From Rhodovulum strictum (lineage in GTDB: Bacteria; Pseudomonadota; Alphaproteobacteria; Rhodobacterales; Rhodobacteraceae): a DNA stretch of 64,000 nt. The notes under the pieces were generated by a model, which was not told where the DNA came from, searched no databases, and saw nothing but the letters and a program-made list of their open reading frames with translations. This document shows positions 36,401-49,250 of the stretch, one piece after another. The stretch lies in the NCBI RefSeq assembly GCF_009649175.1, contig NZ_WJPO01000005.1, positions 1-64,000 of the forward strand. The letters run 5' to 3'. Positions within the stretch are counted from its first letter, which is position 1. Each line of letters starts with the position of its first letter. The translations under genes were made by a program, and so were the position numbers.

Positions 36401-37238
36401 GGCGCGCACCCGCTTCGCGCCCTCGCCCACCGGGCCCCTGCATCTTGGCCACGCCTTTTCCGCGCTGACCGCCTTTGACCGCGCCCGCGCCGCCGGGGGT
36501 GTCATGCTGCTTCGGATCGAGGATATCGACAGCACCCGCTGCCGCCCCGAATGGGAGGCGCTGATCTTCGACGATCTTGCTTGGCTCGGCATCGACTGGC
36601 CGCGCCCGGTCCAGCGCCAGTCCGCCCGCCTGCCTGCCTATGGCGCCGCGCTCGACCGGCTGGCCGTGATGGGGCTGACCTATCCCTGCCGCTGCCGCCG
36701 CGCCGATATCCGCGCCGCGCTGGCCGCGCCGCATGCGCCGGTACTCGGCCCCGACGGGCCGGTTTATCCTGGAACCTGCCGCACCCGCCCGATGGATCAG
36801 GCCGGTCCCGATGACGCGATCCGGCTGAACATGCAGGCAGCACTTGCCCGGCTGGGCACGCTTCCGGCCTTCACCGAAACCGGACCGTCCCATGCCGGGC
36901 GCCACGCGCTGGACCGCGAGGCGCTGATCGAGACGGTTGGCGATGTGGTGCTGGCGCGGCGCGATCTTGGCACCTCCTATCACCTCGCGGTGGTGGTGGA
37001 TGACGCCTTCCAGCAGGTGACCGAGGTCACGCGCGGCGAAGATCTGTTCGAGGCCACGCCGATTCACGTTCTGCTTCAGTGCCTTCTGGGCCTGCCCTCG
37101 CCAAGCTACCACCATCATCGCCTGATCGTCGACGAGGCGGGCAAGCGGCTGGCCAAGCGCGACGATGCCCGCGCGCTGGCGCGCTACCGCGCGGACGGCG
37201 CGACGCCGCAGGATATCCGCCGCCTTGTCGGGCTCTGA
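36393..37238 (+). CDS. gluQRS: Glutamyl-Q tRNA(Asp) synthetase
   Basis: This truncated relative of glutamyl-tRNA synthetase lacks the anticodon-binding domain. It attaches glutamate to queuosine at position 34 of tRNA-Asp. The 281 residues show [19 protein letters not shown] (class I HIGH-type motif at 17-20), the zinc cysteines in YPCRCRR, and a KMSKS-like KRLAKRD. The ATG at 36393 lies inside the end of trmFO. It is convergent with hisI across 41 bases that contain a dispersed repeat. Confidence 0.93.
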   Translation: MAEARTRFAPSPTGPLHLGHAFSALTAFDRARAAGGVMLLRIEDIDSTRCRPEWEALIFDDLAWLGIDWPRPVQRQSARLPAYGAALDRLAVMGLTYPCRCRRADIRAALAAPHAPVLGPDGPVYPGTCRTRPMDQAGPDDAIRLNMQAALARLGTLPAFTETGPSHAGRHALDREALIETVGDVVLARRDLGTSYHLAVVVDDAFQQVTEVTRGEDLFEATPIHVLLQCLLGLPSPSYHHHRLIVDEAGKRLAKRDDARALARYRADGATPQDIRRLVGL

Positions 37239-37249
37239 CGCGCCCGCTG

Positions 37250-37273
37250 CTTCTTCTTGGCACAAATACCCAT
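37250..37273 (+). repeat. 24-bp dispersed intergenic repeat, copy 1
   Basis: The element contains CTTCTTCTTGGCA followed by CAAATACCCAT and fills most of the 41-bp gap between the convergent genes gluQRS and hisI. A copy in the opposite orientation with one mismatch lies at 45246-45269, also between convergent genes. Confidence 0.75.
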
Positions 37274-37279
37274 GGCGCC

Positions 37280-37639
37280 TCAGCCTGCCAGAGGCGCCAT
37301 GATCTCCACTTCCTCGCCGTCGCGGATCGCGGTGTAGAAACAGCTTCGCCGGTTGGTGTGGCAGGCCGGACCCTCCTGCTCGACCAGCAGCAACAGGCAG
37401 TCGCGGTCGCAATCCACGCGCATCTCGATCAGCCGCTGGACATGGCCGCTGCTCTCGCCCTTGACCCAGAAGGCCTGCCGCGAGCGCGACCAATAGGTGA
37501 CGCGCCCGCTGTCCAGCGTGCGGGCAACCGCGTCTGCGTTCATCCAGGCCATCATCAGCACCGCGCCGCCCGTATCCTGGGTAATCGCCGGGATCAGGCC
37601 CGCCGCATCGTATTTCAGGCTTGCAGGATCGAAGGCCAT
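37280..37639 (-). CDS. hisI: Phosphoribosyl-AMP cyclohydrolase
   Basis: It opens the purine ring of phosphoribosyl-AMP, the third step of histidine synthesis. The 119 residues are a stand-alone HisI without the HisE domain. VLMMAWMNADA, TYWSRSRQAFWVKGE, the Mg-binding VDCDRDCLLL and the zinc-site EGPACHTNRRSCFY are all present. The ATG at 37639 gives the usual N terminus. It is alone here, divergent from the scaffold gene, with no other his gene in the window. Confidence 0.95.
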   Translation of the reverse strand: MAFDPASLKYDAAGLIPAITQDTGGAVLMMAWMNADAVARTLDSGRVTYWSRSRQAFWVKGESSGHVQRLIEMRVDCDRDCLLLLVEQEGPACHTNRRSCFYTAIRDGEEVEIMAPLAG

Positions 37640-37706
37640 GGCCGAACTCCTTTGAAAACGCGCGCGCCGGGGTTATCTATGCGCGATGCGGGCAGAAGGG
37701 AACGCC

Positions 37707-38159
37707 ATGACCGCCGAGACCGATCTCGTCAAGCTCTACTCCCAGCGCATCCTGGCGCTGGCGGCCGACATCCCGCATCTGGGCCGGCTGGAGGCGCCGA
37801 TGGCCAGCGCGCGCAAGCGCTCGCCGCTTTGTGGCTCGACGGTCAGCGTGGATCTGGACATCGCGAACGGGCGGATCACGCGCTTTGGCCAGGACGTCAA
37901 GGCCTGCGCATTGGGTCAGGCCGCGGCGGCGGTCGTCGGGGCCGCCATCCTGGGGCGCAGCCGGGACGAGGTGCAGCGCGCCCGCGACCAGCTCAAGGCG
38001 ATGCTCAAGGAAAACGGCCCGCCGCCCGAACCGCCCTTCGAGGGGCTGGAGGTGCTGGCCCCCGCGCGCGAATATCGCAATCGCCACGCCTCGATCCTGC
38101 TGGCGCTGGAGGCGACGCTGGAAGCCTTTGACGCCGCCGAAGCCGCGGCCTGCGCCTGA
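37707..38159 (+). CDS. IscU-like iron-sulfur cluster scaffold protein (two of three usual cysteines)
   Basis: The 150 residues resemble the IscU/NifU N-terminal scaffold: SPLCGSTVSVDL (Cys42) and FGQDVKACALGQAAA (Cys67) align with the first two cluster ligands. The third IscU ligand, normally in an HCS motif, reads RHAS (Ala128). A stray Cys149 is at the C terminus. Scaffold-type proteins of this kind are annotated widely in Rhodobacterales, but their partner is unclear. No iscS, sufS or fdx is nearby. AGAAGGGA precedes the ATG at 37707; a start 7 codons earlier is less likely. Confidence 0.82.
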   Translation: MTAETDLVKLYSQRILALAADIPHLGRLEAPMASARKRSPLCGSTVSVDLDIANGRITRFGQDVKACALGQAAAAVVGAAILGRSRDEVQRARDQLKAMLKENGPPPEPPFEGLEVLAPAREYRNRHASILLALEATLEAFDAAEAAACA

Positions 38160-38173
38160 TCCGTCACAAAAAA

Positions 38174-38202
38174 CCGCCGCGCTCCGGTGCGGGAGGCGGC
38201 GG
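38174..38202 (+). terminator. Terminator hairpin after the scaffold gene
   Basis: CCGCCGC (38174-38180) pairs with GCGGCGG (38196-38202) across a 15-base loop, 14 bases after the stop. There is no U run after it on the plus strand, but an A run before it would give U residues in the minus direction. Confidence 0.5.
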
Positions 38203-38284
38203 CAAGGTATGCGTCCGTGCAGAGAGAGGCAGGCTCCCGGCCCCTTGGGGAAAGGCGCAGGCACAGACAGCGGGCAGTGAACCG

Positions 38285-38407
38285 TCAGTAAAGCGCGGGC
38301 AGGTGCAGCCCCGCGAACAAGGCCACCATCAGCGCGGCGGCGCCAATCGCATCCTGCCAGAGGGTGGCGCGGCTGCGCTCAAGGGTGGCGAGCAGTTCGG
38401 TCAGCAT
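38285..38407 (-). CDS. Predicted 40-residue single-helix membrane peptide
   Basis: This short frame encodes MLTELLATLERSRATLWQDA and then one hydrophobic helix (about 21-38), ending in LPALY. GGAGG stands 8 bases before the ATG at 38407, a strong ribosome binding site. It lies downstream of recG on the same strand, about 110 bases away. It resembles in size and layout the 45-residue peptide before rseP. The function is unknown; it is supported only by the start region and the coherent helix. Confidence 0.55.
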   Translation of the reverse strand: MLTELLATLERSRATLWQDAIGAAALMVALFAGLHLPALY

Positions 38408-38515
38408 CGGGGCAACCTCCTGTCGGGTAACTTGTTGCCTATTTGTTCTCATACTTTCGGTTGCGCGTAAAGAACTTTTTAAGAACTTTCCGGAACAGAC
38501 CAGAACGGAACGCCC

Positions 38516-42753
<4,238 letters not shown>

Positions 42754-42785
42754 TCAGTGATAGGGGCGCCGCGGCGGGATTTCCA

Positions 42786-42802
42786 GCGGCCGCCTGGGCC
42801 GC
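42786..42802 (-). terminator. Weak hairpin after ctrA
   Basis: GCGGCC pairs with GGCCGC around a five-base loop, starting 8 bases after the ctrA stop. The stem is short and no U run follows, so partial termination before ligA at most. Confidence 0.35.
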
Positions 42803-42809
42803 CCGGCTG

Positions 42810-43529
42810 TCATGCGCCCAGGGCGATCGACCTTGGCAACTCGCCGCGCACGGGTTCGGGATCGCGCAGCACATAGCCCCGGCCCCAGACCGTCTCGATA
42901 TAGGTCTCGCCGCCGGTGGCCTGGGCAAGCTTCTTGCGCAGCTTGCAGATGAAGACGTCGATGATCTTGAGTTCGGGCTCGTCCATGCCGCCGTAAAGAT
43001 GGTTGAGGAACATCTCCTTGGTCAGGGTGGTGCCCTTCCTCAGCGACAGAAGTTCCAGCATCTGGTATTCCTTGCCGGTCAGATGCACCGCCTTGCCCGC
43101 GACCTCGACGGTCTTGGCGTCAAGATTGACCTCGACCCGGCCGGTGCGGATGACCGACTGCGCATGTCCCTTGGACCGGCGGATGATCGCATGGATGCGC
43201 GCCACCAGTTCCTCTCGGTGAAAGGGCTTGGTCATGTAATCATCGGCGCCGAAGCCGAAGCCCTTGATCTTGTTCTCGGTATCCGCTGCCCCCGACAGGA
43301 TCAGGATCGGCGTGTCGATCCGCGCGAGGCGAAGCTGGCGCAGCACCTCATGGCCATTCATGTCGGGCAGGTTCAGATCGAGCAGGATCAGGTCGTAATC
43401 GTAGAGTTTCGCAAGGTCGATGCCTTCCTCGCCCAGATCGGTCGTATAGACGTTCAGGTTGGCATGGGTCAGCATCAATTCGATGCTTTTTGCCGTGGTC
43501 GGGTCGTCTTCAACCAGTAATACGCGCAT
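42810..43529 (-). CDS. ctrA: Cell-cycle master response regulator CtrA
   Basis: The 239 residues form an OmpR-type regulator: receiver domain with phosphorylated Asp51 ([11 protein letters not shown]) and the acidic pair E7-D9, and a winged-helix DNA-binding domain with [12 protein letters not shown] and [12 protein letters not shown]. The sequence closely fits alphaproteobacterial CtrA. In Caulobacter it controls replication and division. In Rhodobacter relatives it is non-essential and drives motility and gene-transfer-agent genes. The A+T-rich upstream region holds a possible CtrA site, so autoregulation is likely. SciP, its antagonist, is encoded just upstream on the same strand. Confidence 0.96.
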   Translation of the reverse strand: MRVLLVEDDPTTAKSIELMLTHANLNVYTTDLGEEGIDLAKLYDYDLILLDLNLPDMNGHEVLRQLRLARIDTPILILSGAADTENKIKGFGFGADDYMTKPFHREELVARIHAIIRRSKGHAQSVIRTGRVEVNLDAKTVEVAGKAVHLTGKEYQMLELLSLRKGTTLTKEMFLNHLYGGMDEPELKIIDVFICKLRKKLAQATGGETYIETVWGRGYVLRDPEPVRGELPRSIALGA

Positions 43530-43582
43530 GGCGAGGGTCTCCGTTATGTCGTCGAACGTTTACGAACCCTGACGAAAAATGG

Positions 43583-43597
43583 TTAACGCTACCTTAC
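43583..43597. promoter_or_regulatory. Candidate CtrA-binding site upstream of ctrA
   Basis: TTAA-CGCTACC-TTAC matches the CtrA consensus TTAA-N7-TTAA with one mismatch, about 55 bases before the ctrA start. Further TTAA half-sites occur at about 43611-43650, so the whole 43530-43650 gap is unusually A+T-rich. Confidence 0.45.
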
Positions 43598-43649
43598 CTT
43601 GACGATCATATTAACATTTACAATTTTAAGTTGTCCAGTTAATTTCGCG

Positions 43650-43928
43650 TCAGGGTTGTCGGAACTCCTTGAGCGCCGTCACCTTCAGCCCCCGCAACCC
43701 ATGCTCGCGCACCGCGCGCTTCCAGCTTTCGAATTCTTCCTCGGACAGCGAATAGCGCTCCAGCGCCTCGGCCTCGGATATCAGACCGGCAGCGACGGCC
43801 TTGACCACGGCGGCCTTGCGGCTGGCGACCCAGCGAAAGGTGTCCACCGGCGGCAGGTCCGCGCGGGTCATCTTGGTTCCGTCGGGCAGCGTGACGGTCC
43901 GGGGCCCCTCGATGCGTTTCAGAAACAT
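43650..43928 (-). CDS. sciP: CtrA inhibitor SciP (DUF1153)
   Basis: The 92 residues match the DUF1153 family: KRIEGPRTVTLPDG, ADLPPVDTFRWVASRKAAVVKAV and the helix-turn-helix-like EALERYSLSEEEFESWKRAV. In Caulobacter SciP binds CtrA and DNA and blocks CtrA-driven transcription. I prefer the ATG at 43928; a TTG two codons earlier is closer to the GAGGGA and is possible. The gene is about 120 bases upstream of ctrA on the same strand, making a compact regulator-antiregulator pair. Confidence 0.9.
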   Translation of the reverse strand: MFLKRIEGPRTVTLPDGTKMTRADLPPVDTFRWVASRKAAVVKAVAAGLISEAEALERYSLSEEEFESWKRAVREHGLRGLKVTALKEFRQP

Positions 43929-44054
43929 CAGCAATCGTCCCTCTTGCGGCTGGCCTGAAACTGGCCCGTCATGCTTAAGGGTGGGTGAAGCCGAGGGTTG
44001 AGAGTATCTCGCATTTTCCTATATTCCCTGCGAATGTTCCCCAGGAGTGATCCC

Positions 44055-45203
44055 ATGCCGCTTGACAGCGCGACGCGCCCGCTGAACTCGCTGGGCTTTG
44101 CCAAGCCCGAGGCGGAAACCCGCGTGCTTGTCGCCATGTCGGGCGGCGTCGACAGTTCGGTTGTTGCCGCGCAACTGGCCGAGGAAGGCTATGACGTGGT
44201 GGGCATCACGTTGCAGCTTTACGACCATGGCGCCGCGCTGGCGAAAAAGGGCGCGTGCTGCGCCGGGCGGGACATCCACGACGCCCGCCGGGTGGCCGAG
44301 CAGGTGGGTTTCCCCCATTACGTCCTGGACTACGAAAACGCCTTTCGTGAGGCGGTGATCGAAGAATTTGCCGACGCCTATCTGGCGGGCGCAACGCCCG
44401 TGCCCTGCATCCGCTGCAACGAGAGGGTCAAGTTCCGCGACCTGCTGGAGACGGCCAGGGAGCTTGACGCCGACTGCATGGCGACCGGGCATTACATCCG
44501 CCGGATGATCGGCGCGCAGGGACCGGAACTGCACCGCGCCGCCGATCCTGCGCGCGACCAGTCCTATTTCCTGTTCTCGACGACGCGCGAGCAGCTCGAT
44601 TTCCTGCGCTTTCCGCTGGGCGGGCTGCCCGACAAGGCGGCAACCCGGGCGCTGGCGGCGAAATACGGGCTGCCCGTGGCCGACAAGCCCGACAGCCAGG
44701 ACATCTGTTTCGTCCCCGAGGGCAATTATGCCGCCGTGATCGAGAAGCTGCGCCCCGGCGCGGCCGATCCGGGCGAGATCGTGCATGCCGATGGCCGCGT
44801 GCTGGGGGAGCATGAGGGCGTGATACATTACACGATCGGCCAGCGCCGGGGCCTTGGGATCGGCGGGCTGGCCGAGCCGCTTTATGTCGTGCGGCTGGAT
44901 GTCGATGCGCGCCGGGTGATCGTCGGGCCAAAGGAGTTGCTGGCGACGCGGCTGGTGCATCTTGGCGAGGTGAACTGGCTGGGCGATGCGCCGATCGGGA
45001 CACGGGCCGAATGGCCGGTTCTGGTGCGCGTGCGCTCGACCCGGCCGCCGCGCGAGGCGATCCTGCGGCCGGTTTCGGAGCGCGAGGCGGTGGTCGAGTT
45101 GCTGGCCCCCGAGGAAGGCGTGAGCCCCGGCCAGGCCTGTGTCTTCTACGAGACCGAGGGCACCCGGGTTCTGGGTGGCGGCTGGATCCGGGCGGGCGGC
45201 TGA
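44055..45203 (+). CDS. mnmA: tRNA 2-thiouridylase
   Basis: It thiolates uridine 34 of tRNA-Lys, -Glu and -Gln, using ATP and sulfur relayed by a persulfide. The 382 residues have the PP-loop [29 protein letters not shown], the catalytic Cys in [20 protein letters not shown], the late [12 protein letters not shown] with the second Cys, and [16 protein letters not shown] precedes the ATG at 44055; the frame upstream is not family-like. It is divergent from sciP and convergent with lpxB. Confidence 0.96.
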   Translation: MPLDSATRPLNSLGFAKPEAETRVLVAMSGGVDSSVVAAQLAEEGYDVVGITLQLYDHGAALAKKGACCAGRDIHDARRVAEQVGFPHYVLDYENAFREAVIEEFADAYLAGATPVPCIRCNERVKFRDLLETARELDADCMATGHYIRRMIGAQGPELHRAADPARDQSYFLFSTTREQLDFLRFPLGGLPDKAATRALAAKYGLPVADKPDSQDICFVPEGNYAAVIEKLRPGAADPGEIVHADGRVLGEHEGVIHYTIGQRRGLGIGGLAEPLYVVRLDVDARRVIVGPKELLATRLVHLGEVNWLGDAPIGTRAEWPVLVRVRSTRPPREAILRPVSEREAVVELLAPEEGVSPGQACVFYETEGTRVLGGGWIRAGG

Positions 45204-45245
45204 GCCCCTGCGCAAGCGCCGCGCGGGATGTCGGGCGGCGGGATA

Positions 45246-45269
45246 ATGGGTATTTTTGCCAAGAAGAAG
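45246..45269 (-). repeat. 24-bp dispersed intergenic repeat, copy 2
   Basis: On the minus strand this reads CTTCTTCTTGGCA followed by AAAATACCCAT, one mismatch from copy 1 at 37250-37273. It lies between the convergent genes mnmA and lpxB, ending 8 bases from the lpxB stop. The two copies are inverted relative to each other. Confidence 0.75.
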
Positions 45270-45277
45270 ACCAGCGT

Positions 45278-46444
45278 TCAGCCAAGCCCGTCAAGGACGG
45301 CGCGGGCGGCGCGCAGGCCGGGGGCCTCGTCGCCCTGCCCCAGCCGGGTCATGGTCAGGCGCGCGGCCGAGAGTTGCGCGGCGCGGGCCGCGGGATCGTC
45401 CAGAAGCCGCACAAGCGCGGCGGCAATCGGCGCGGGCTTGCAGGCGGCGCCGAGGAATTCGGGAACGGCGCGGGTTTCCGAGACGATATTGACCAGCGTG
45501 ACCGTGTCGAGCCTCAGCATCCGGCCGATGATCGCGCGCGAAAGCCAGTTCATGTCATAGGCGATGACCATGGGCGTGGCGGCGGCGGCCAGTTCCAGCG
45601 AGACCGTGCCCGAGGCGGCCAGCGCCAGATCGGCGGCGACGAAACCGGCGCGCTTGTCGGCTGGCGGGGTGGTGCGGGGGTCGAGGATCAGCGGCGCGCC
45701 GGGCCAGTCGCGGGTCAGGTTCAGGACCGCATCCGCGACCGGTCTGGCCGCGGGGACGACGACACGCAGCGCCGGGTGGCGGGCCAGAACGGGGGCGAGT
45801 GCCGCGCCGAAGACCGGGGCAAGCCGCGCAACCTCGCCCCGGCGCGATCCGGGCAGGGCAAGGATCAGCGGGGCATCGGGCGCGATGGCATGAGCATTGC
45901 GGAACGCGGCGGCTTCGGCCGGGCTGGCCTGGGGCTGGGCGACGACCGGGTGGCCGACGAAATCGCAACGCATGCCTTCGGCCTGCATGTAGGGCGGCTC
46001 GAACGGGAAAAGCGCCAGCACCTGGTCGATCACCCGCGCCATCCGTGCCGCGCGTTTCGGTCGCCAGGCCCAGACGGTGGGGGCGACGTAATGCACCGTG
46101 CGGATGCGGCTGGCGGCCTTCACCCGGGCGGCGACGCGCAGGGAAAAATCCGGGCTGTCGATGGTGATCAGCGCATCGGGTTTCAGGTGCAGCACCTGAT
46201 CGGCGGATTGAGCGATCCGGCGTTTCAGCGCGAAATAGCGCGGCAGCACCTCGGCGATGCCCATGACCGACAGCTCGTCCATGGGAAAGAGGCTGGTCAG
46301 CCCCTCGTCCTGCATCAGCGGGCCGCCGATGCCGTGAAACGCGACCCCCGGCGCCAAGGATCTGAGCCCCGCCATCAGCGCCGCGCCCAGCGCATCGCCC
46401 GAAGGCTCGCCCGCGATCAGGAAGAACCGGGGCGGGCGGCTCAC
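45278..46444 (-). CDS. lpxB: Lipid A disaccharide synthase
   Basis: It joins UDP-diacylglucosamine and lipid X into the lipid A disaccharide. The 388 residues have the family opening RFFLIAGEPSGDALGAALM, MGIAEVLPRYF, IDSPDFSLR, HYVAPTVWAWRPKRA, GHPVV and the glycosyltransferase late block ASGTVSLELAAAATPMVIAY. It begins with GTG at 46444, overlapping the lpxI stop in GTGA, so the two are coupled. It ends the envelope cluster. Confidence 0.96.
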   Translation of the reverse strand: MSRPPRFFLIAGEPSGDALGAALMAGLRSLAPGVAFHGIGGPLMQDEGLTSLFPMDELSVMGIAEVLPRYFALKRRIAQSADQVLHLKPDALITIDSPDFSLRVAARVKAASRIRTVHYVAPTVWAWRPKRAARMARVIDQVLALFPFEPPYMQAEGMRCDFVGHPVVAQPQASPAEAAAFRNAHAIAPDAPLILALPGSRRGEVARLAPVFGAALAPVLARHPALRVVVPAARPVADAVLNLTRDWPGAPLILDPRTTPPADKRAGFVAADLALAASGTVSLELAAAATPMVIAYDMNWLSRAIIGRMLRLDTVTLVNIVSETRAVPEFLGAACKPAPIAAALVRLLDDPAARAAQLSAARLTMTRLGQGDEAPGLRAARAVLDGLG

Positions 46445-47274
46445 GGGGTTCGGACCCAGAGAAAGAGCCCGGCCCGATCGGCGCGGGCGATGGTTTCGGC
46501 GGGGTCGAGCAGCAGAACGCCCCCGGCCTCGACGACGATCCCGGCAAGGCCCGCGCGGGCGGCGGCCTCGACCGTGGCGGGGCCGATGGCGGGCAGGTCG
46601 ACGCGGCGATCCTGGCCCGGTTTCGGCGCCTTGCAGACCACGCCCCTGGCGCCCTTGGGATCGGGGCGGCAGGCGCCTGCGACCTCGGCCACCCAGGCCA
46701 GCATCGCGTCCGTGCCGGGCAGCGCCTCGACCGCAAGGCAGAGCCCCTGTGCCACCACCGCCCCCTGCCCCACATCCGCCGCCCCCAGCGCCGCGACGAT
46801 CTGTGCGGCGCGGGCGGCGTCGCGTTCGTCGGCGGGGCCGGGCCGGGCCTGTGTCAGCACGCCGGGCGGCGGCAGCAGGTCGGGCGCCACGGCCTCGGCG
46901 CCGACCACGGCAAAGCCCTCCTCCTCGAACAGGGCGATCACCGCGCGCAGGGTCGCGTCGTCGCCTTGGGCCAGCGCGGGGACGATCCGGGGCAGCAATT
47001 GCGCGGTGCGCGGGTCGATGCGTTCGGGGTCAAGCCGCGGCCGGGTCACGGCGCCGGCCATCACCACGCGGGTCACGCCGTTTTCGTGCAGGTGGTCGAA
47101 CAGAAGCGCCAGCCGTTCGAGCGCGAAGCGCAGCACCGGAAGCCCGTCGGGGTTGTCCATCGCGAAGCCCTCGACCTCGGCGATCACGAAGGGCGCGCCC
47201 GAGGCGGCCAGCGCCCGGGCCAGATGCGCGGGCAGCGCGCCGCGTCCGGCGATCAGGGCGGTCGCGCCCGCCAT
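46441..47274 (-). CDS. lpxI: UDP-2,3-diacylglucosamine pyrophosphatase LpxI
   Basis: It cleaves UDP-2,3-diacylglucosamine to lipid X, the step before LpxB. LpxI replaces LpxH in alphaproteobacteria and is unrelated to it. The 277 residues (DUF1009) show LIAGRGALPAHLA, FDHLHENGVTRVVMAGAVTRP, LLPPPGVLT, VVAQGLCLAVEALPGTDAML and CKAPKPGQDRRVDLPAIGPATVE. Start and stop overlap lpxA (TGATG) and lpxB (GTGA), so the three are one coupled unit. A metal-dependent mechanism is known for the family. Confidence 0.95.
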   Translation of the reverse strand: MAGATALIAGRGALPAHLARALAASGAPFVIAEVEGFAMDNPDGLPVLRFALERLALLFDHLHENGVTRVVMAGAVTRPRLDPERIDPRTAQLLPRIVPALAQGDDATLRAVIALFEEEGFAVVGAEAVAPDLLPPPGVLTQARPGPADERDAARAAQIVAALGAADVGQGAVVAQGLCLAVEALPGTDAMLAWVAEVAGACRPDPKGARGVVCKAPKPGQDRRVDLPAIGPATVEAAARAGLAGIVVEAGGVLLLDPAETIARADRAGLFLWVRTP

Positions 47275-48071
47275 CAGCGCGGGGTCAGGAAGGAGCGGTC
47301 GGTATCGGCCAGCACGAACTCGACCATCTCGCGGACATGGGGGCTGGTGGTCTCGTCATGGATGCGGCGGGCGCGGTCCATGAACGCGCCTTCGCCCTGG
47401 GCCAGCGCCTGAAAGGCGGCGCGCAGGGCCGAGATATCCTCGCGCGGGACGCCGCGGCGTTTCAGTCCGACCAGGTTCAGCCCGTCCAGCACGCCGCGCG
47501 GCCCCTGCACGAGACCATAGGGGATGACGTCATTCGTCACCATCGTCACCGCGCCGATGATCGCGCCCCGGCCGACGCGCACCCATTGGTGGATGCCCGA
47601 CAGCCCGCCGATGATGACATCGTCACCGATCACGCAATGGCCAGCCAGCGCCGAGTTGTTGACCATGATGACCCGGTCGCCCACCTGCGCGTCATGGGCG
47701 ACATGGGCGCCCATCATGAACAGGCAATCATCGCCGACCCGGGTGACACCGCCGCCGCCCTCGGTGCCGGTGTTCATCGTCACGCCCTCGCGGATGCGGT
47801 TGCGGGCACCGACGATCAGGCGGGTTTCCTCGCCGCGGTATTTCAGATCCTGCGGGATGTCGCCGATATTGGCGAAGGGGAAGATCACCGTGCCTTCGCC
47901 GATCTCGGTCAGGCCGGTGACGATGGCGTGGCTCTTGACCTCGACCCCGGCGCCCAGGCGCACCTTCGGCCCGATCACCGAGAACGGGCCGATGACGCAG
48001 CCCGGACCGATCCGGGCGCCGTCTTCGACGATGGCGGACGGGTGGATGCGCGCGGTCGGATCGACGGCCAT
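47274..48071 (-). CDS. lpxA: UDP-N-acetylglucosamine O-acyltransferase
   Basis: It puts the first 3-hydroxyacyl chain on UDP-GlcNAc from acyl-ACP, opening lipid A synthesis. The 265 residues form a left-handed beta helix of hexapeptide repeats from residue 1 to about 190 (IHPSAIVEDGARIGPGCVIGPF, FMMGAHVAHDAQVGD with the catalytic His, NNSALAGHCVIGD) and a helical C terminus. It lies 4 bases after fabZ. Confidence 0.97.
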   Translation of the reverse strand: MAVDPTARIHPSAIVEDGARIGPGCVIGPFSVIGPKVRLGAGVEVKSHAIVTGLTEIGEGTVIFPFANIGDIPQDLKYRGEETRLIVGARNRIREGVTMNTGTEGGGGVTRVGDDCLFMMGAHVAHDAQVGDRVIMVNNSALAGHCVIGDDVIIGGLSGIHQWVRVGRGAIIGAVTMVTNDVIPYGLVQGPRGVLDGLNLVGLKRRGVPREDISALRAAFQALAQGEGAFMDRARRIHDETTSPHVREMVEFVLADTDRSFLTPR

Positions 48072-48075
48072 CTTC

Positions 48076-48573
48076 CTACTCCTGCGGCAGGTCCATCATC
48101 GCGGTGAACTCGGCCTCGGCGGCAACCTCGTTGCCCACCATCGCGACGCCTGCGAATTTCCATACCTTCTTGCCGCCGCGCTTGACGGTGATGTGCAGTT
48201 CCAGCACATCGCCCGGCACGACCTTGCGGCGGAACTTGGCGCTCTCGATGGCCATGAAATAGACCAGAAGCTGGCTGTCGACCTTGCCCAGGGACAGACC
48301 GGCCATGACCGCTGCCGTCTGGGCCATGGCCTCGATGATGGTCACGCCGGGCATGACCGGGGCACCGGGGAAATGGCCCTGGAAATGCGGCTCGTTGAAG
48401 GTGACGTTCTTGATGCCCACCGCGCTCTGGCTTGGCACGATCCGCGTCACCCGGTCGACCAGCAGGAACGGGTAGCGATGCGGAATGACCCGCTGGATCA
48501 GGTGGATGTCGGCTTCGGCCGGAACCTGGGCGGCGGCCTCGCCGATGGCGTCATTCACGGGGGCACTGGTCAT
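48076..48573 (-). CDS. fabZ: 3-hydroxyacyl-[acyl-carrier-protein] dehydratase
   Basis: It dehydrates 3-hydroxyacyl-ACP in fatty-acid elongation and so competes with LpxA for the same substrate class. The 165 residues have [13 protein letters not shown] and the hot-dog active-site block [27 protein letters not shown] with catalytic His and Glu. I chose the ATG at 48573, which has GGAG 9 bases upstream; a start 14 codons earlier lacks family sequence. No lpxD stands between skp and fabZ. Confidence 0.96.
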   Translation of the reverse strand: MTSAPVNDAIGEAAAQVPAEADIHLIQRVIPHRYPFLLVDRVTRIVPSQSAVGIKNVTFNEPHFQGHFPGAPVMPGVTIIEAMAQTAAVMAGLSLGKVDSQLLVYFMAIESAKFRRKVVPGDVLELHITVKRGGKKVWKFAGVAMVGNEVAAEAEFTAMMDLPQE

Positions 48574-48656
48574 CTGAACGCACTCCTTCCACTCGGCCGG
48601 TGCGCGGACCGGCATCCGGCAGCCCTAGCAACTCCCCACGTCCGGGGCAAGCCGGG

Positions 48657-49247
48657 CTACTCGGCCGCGGCATCTGTGCCGGGTTCCGGGCCGGTTCCGG
48701 CCGGTTCCGCCGCCTCGGGCGCAAGACGCGCGTCGATGGCCGCGATGGCCTCGTCGGTGATGTCCACCTGCTCGGCCGACAGGATCACCGCACCGCGCTC
48801 CAGCACGACCACGCCGCCCCGCTCGCGCACGATTTCCGCGACCAGAGGCAGCGCCTGGCGGTAGAACGCCTGTTGATCCAGTTCACGGCGCTGGGACAGC
48901 GCGCGTGCCTTTGCGTCCTGGGCGCGACGGATCGCCACCACCTTTTCGTCGAAGGCTTCGGCCAGCGCGCGGAACTCCTCGGGTGGCAGGGTGCGGCGGC
49001 GTTCGGTCAGGTCGCGTTCTTCGGCGATCAGTTCGGCCTCGATCTGCCGGTTCTCGGCACCAAGCGCGCCGGTTGCGGCCTCAAGCGCCTCGGCCAGCGC
49101 GCGCCCGGCACGGCTGTCGGCCAGAAGCCGCTCCTGATCCAGGGTCAGAACCGGGCTGCGCAGCATCTGCGCATCCTGCGCGGAACAGGGCATTGCGGCC
49201 AGCCCTGCCAGAAGGCCGGCCAGAACCGCCGCGCGCGCCTGTCTCAT
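48657..49247 (-). CDS. skp: OmpH/Skp-like periplasmic chaperone
   Basis: The 196 residues have a signal peptide (about 1-23, ending CSAQ) and a long charged helical region (about 45-150), as in the jellyfish-like Skp trimer that carries unfolded outer-membrane proteins. VLTLDQERLLADSRAGRAL near the start of the mature part is typical of OmpH. The C-terminal 20 residues are acidic and Ala/Pro-rich. It lies 3 bases after bamA, so its clients and its partner are co-expressed. Confidence 0.9.
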   Translation of the reverse strand: MRQARAAVLAGLLAGLAAMPCSAQDAQMLRSPVLTLDQERLLADSRAGRALAEALEAATGALGAENRQIEAELIAEERDLTERRRTLPPEEFRALAEAFDEKVVAIRRAQDAKARALSQRRELDQQAFYRQALPLVAEIVRERGGVVVLERGAVILSAEQVDITDEAIAAIDARLAPEAAEPAGTGPEPGTDAAAE

Positions 49248-49250
49248 GGC

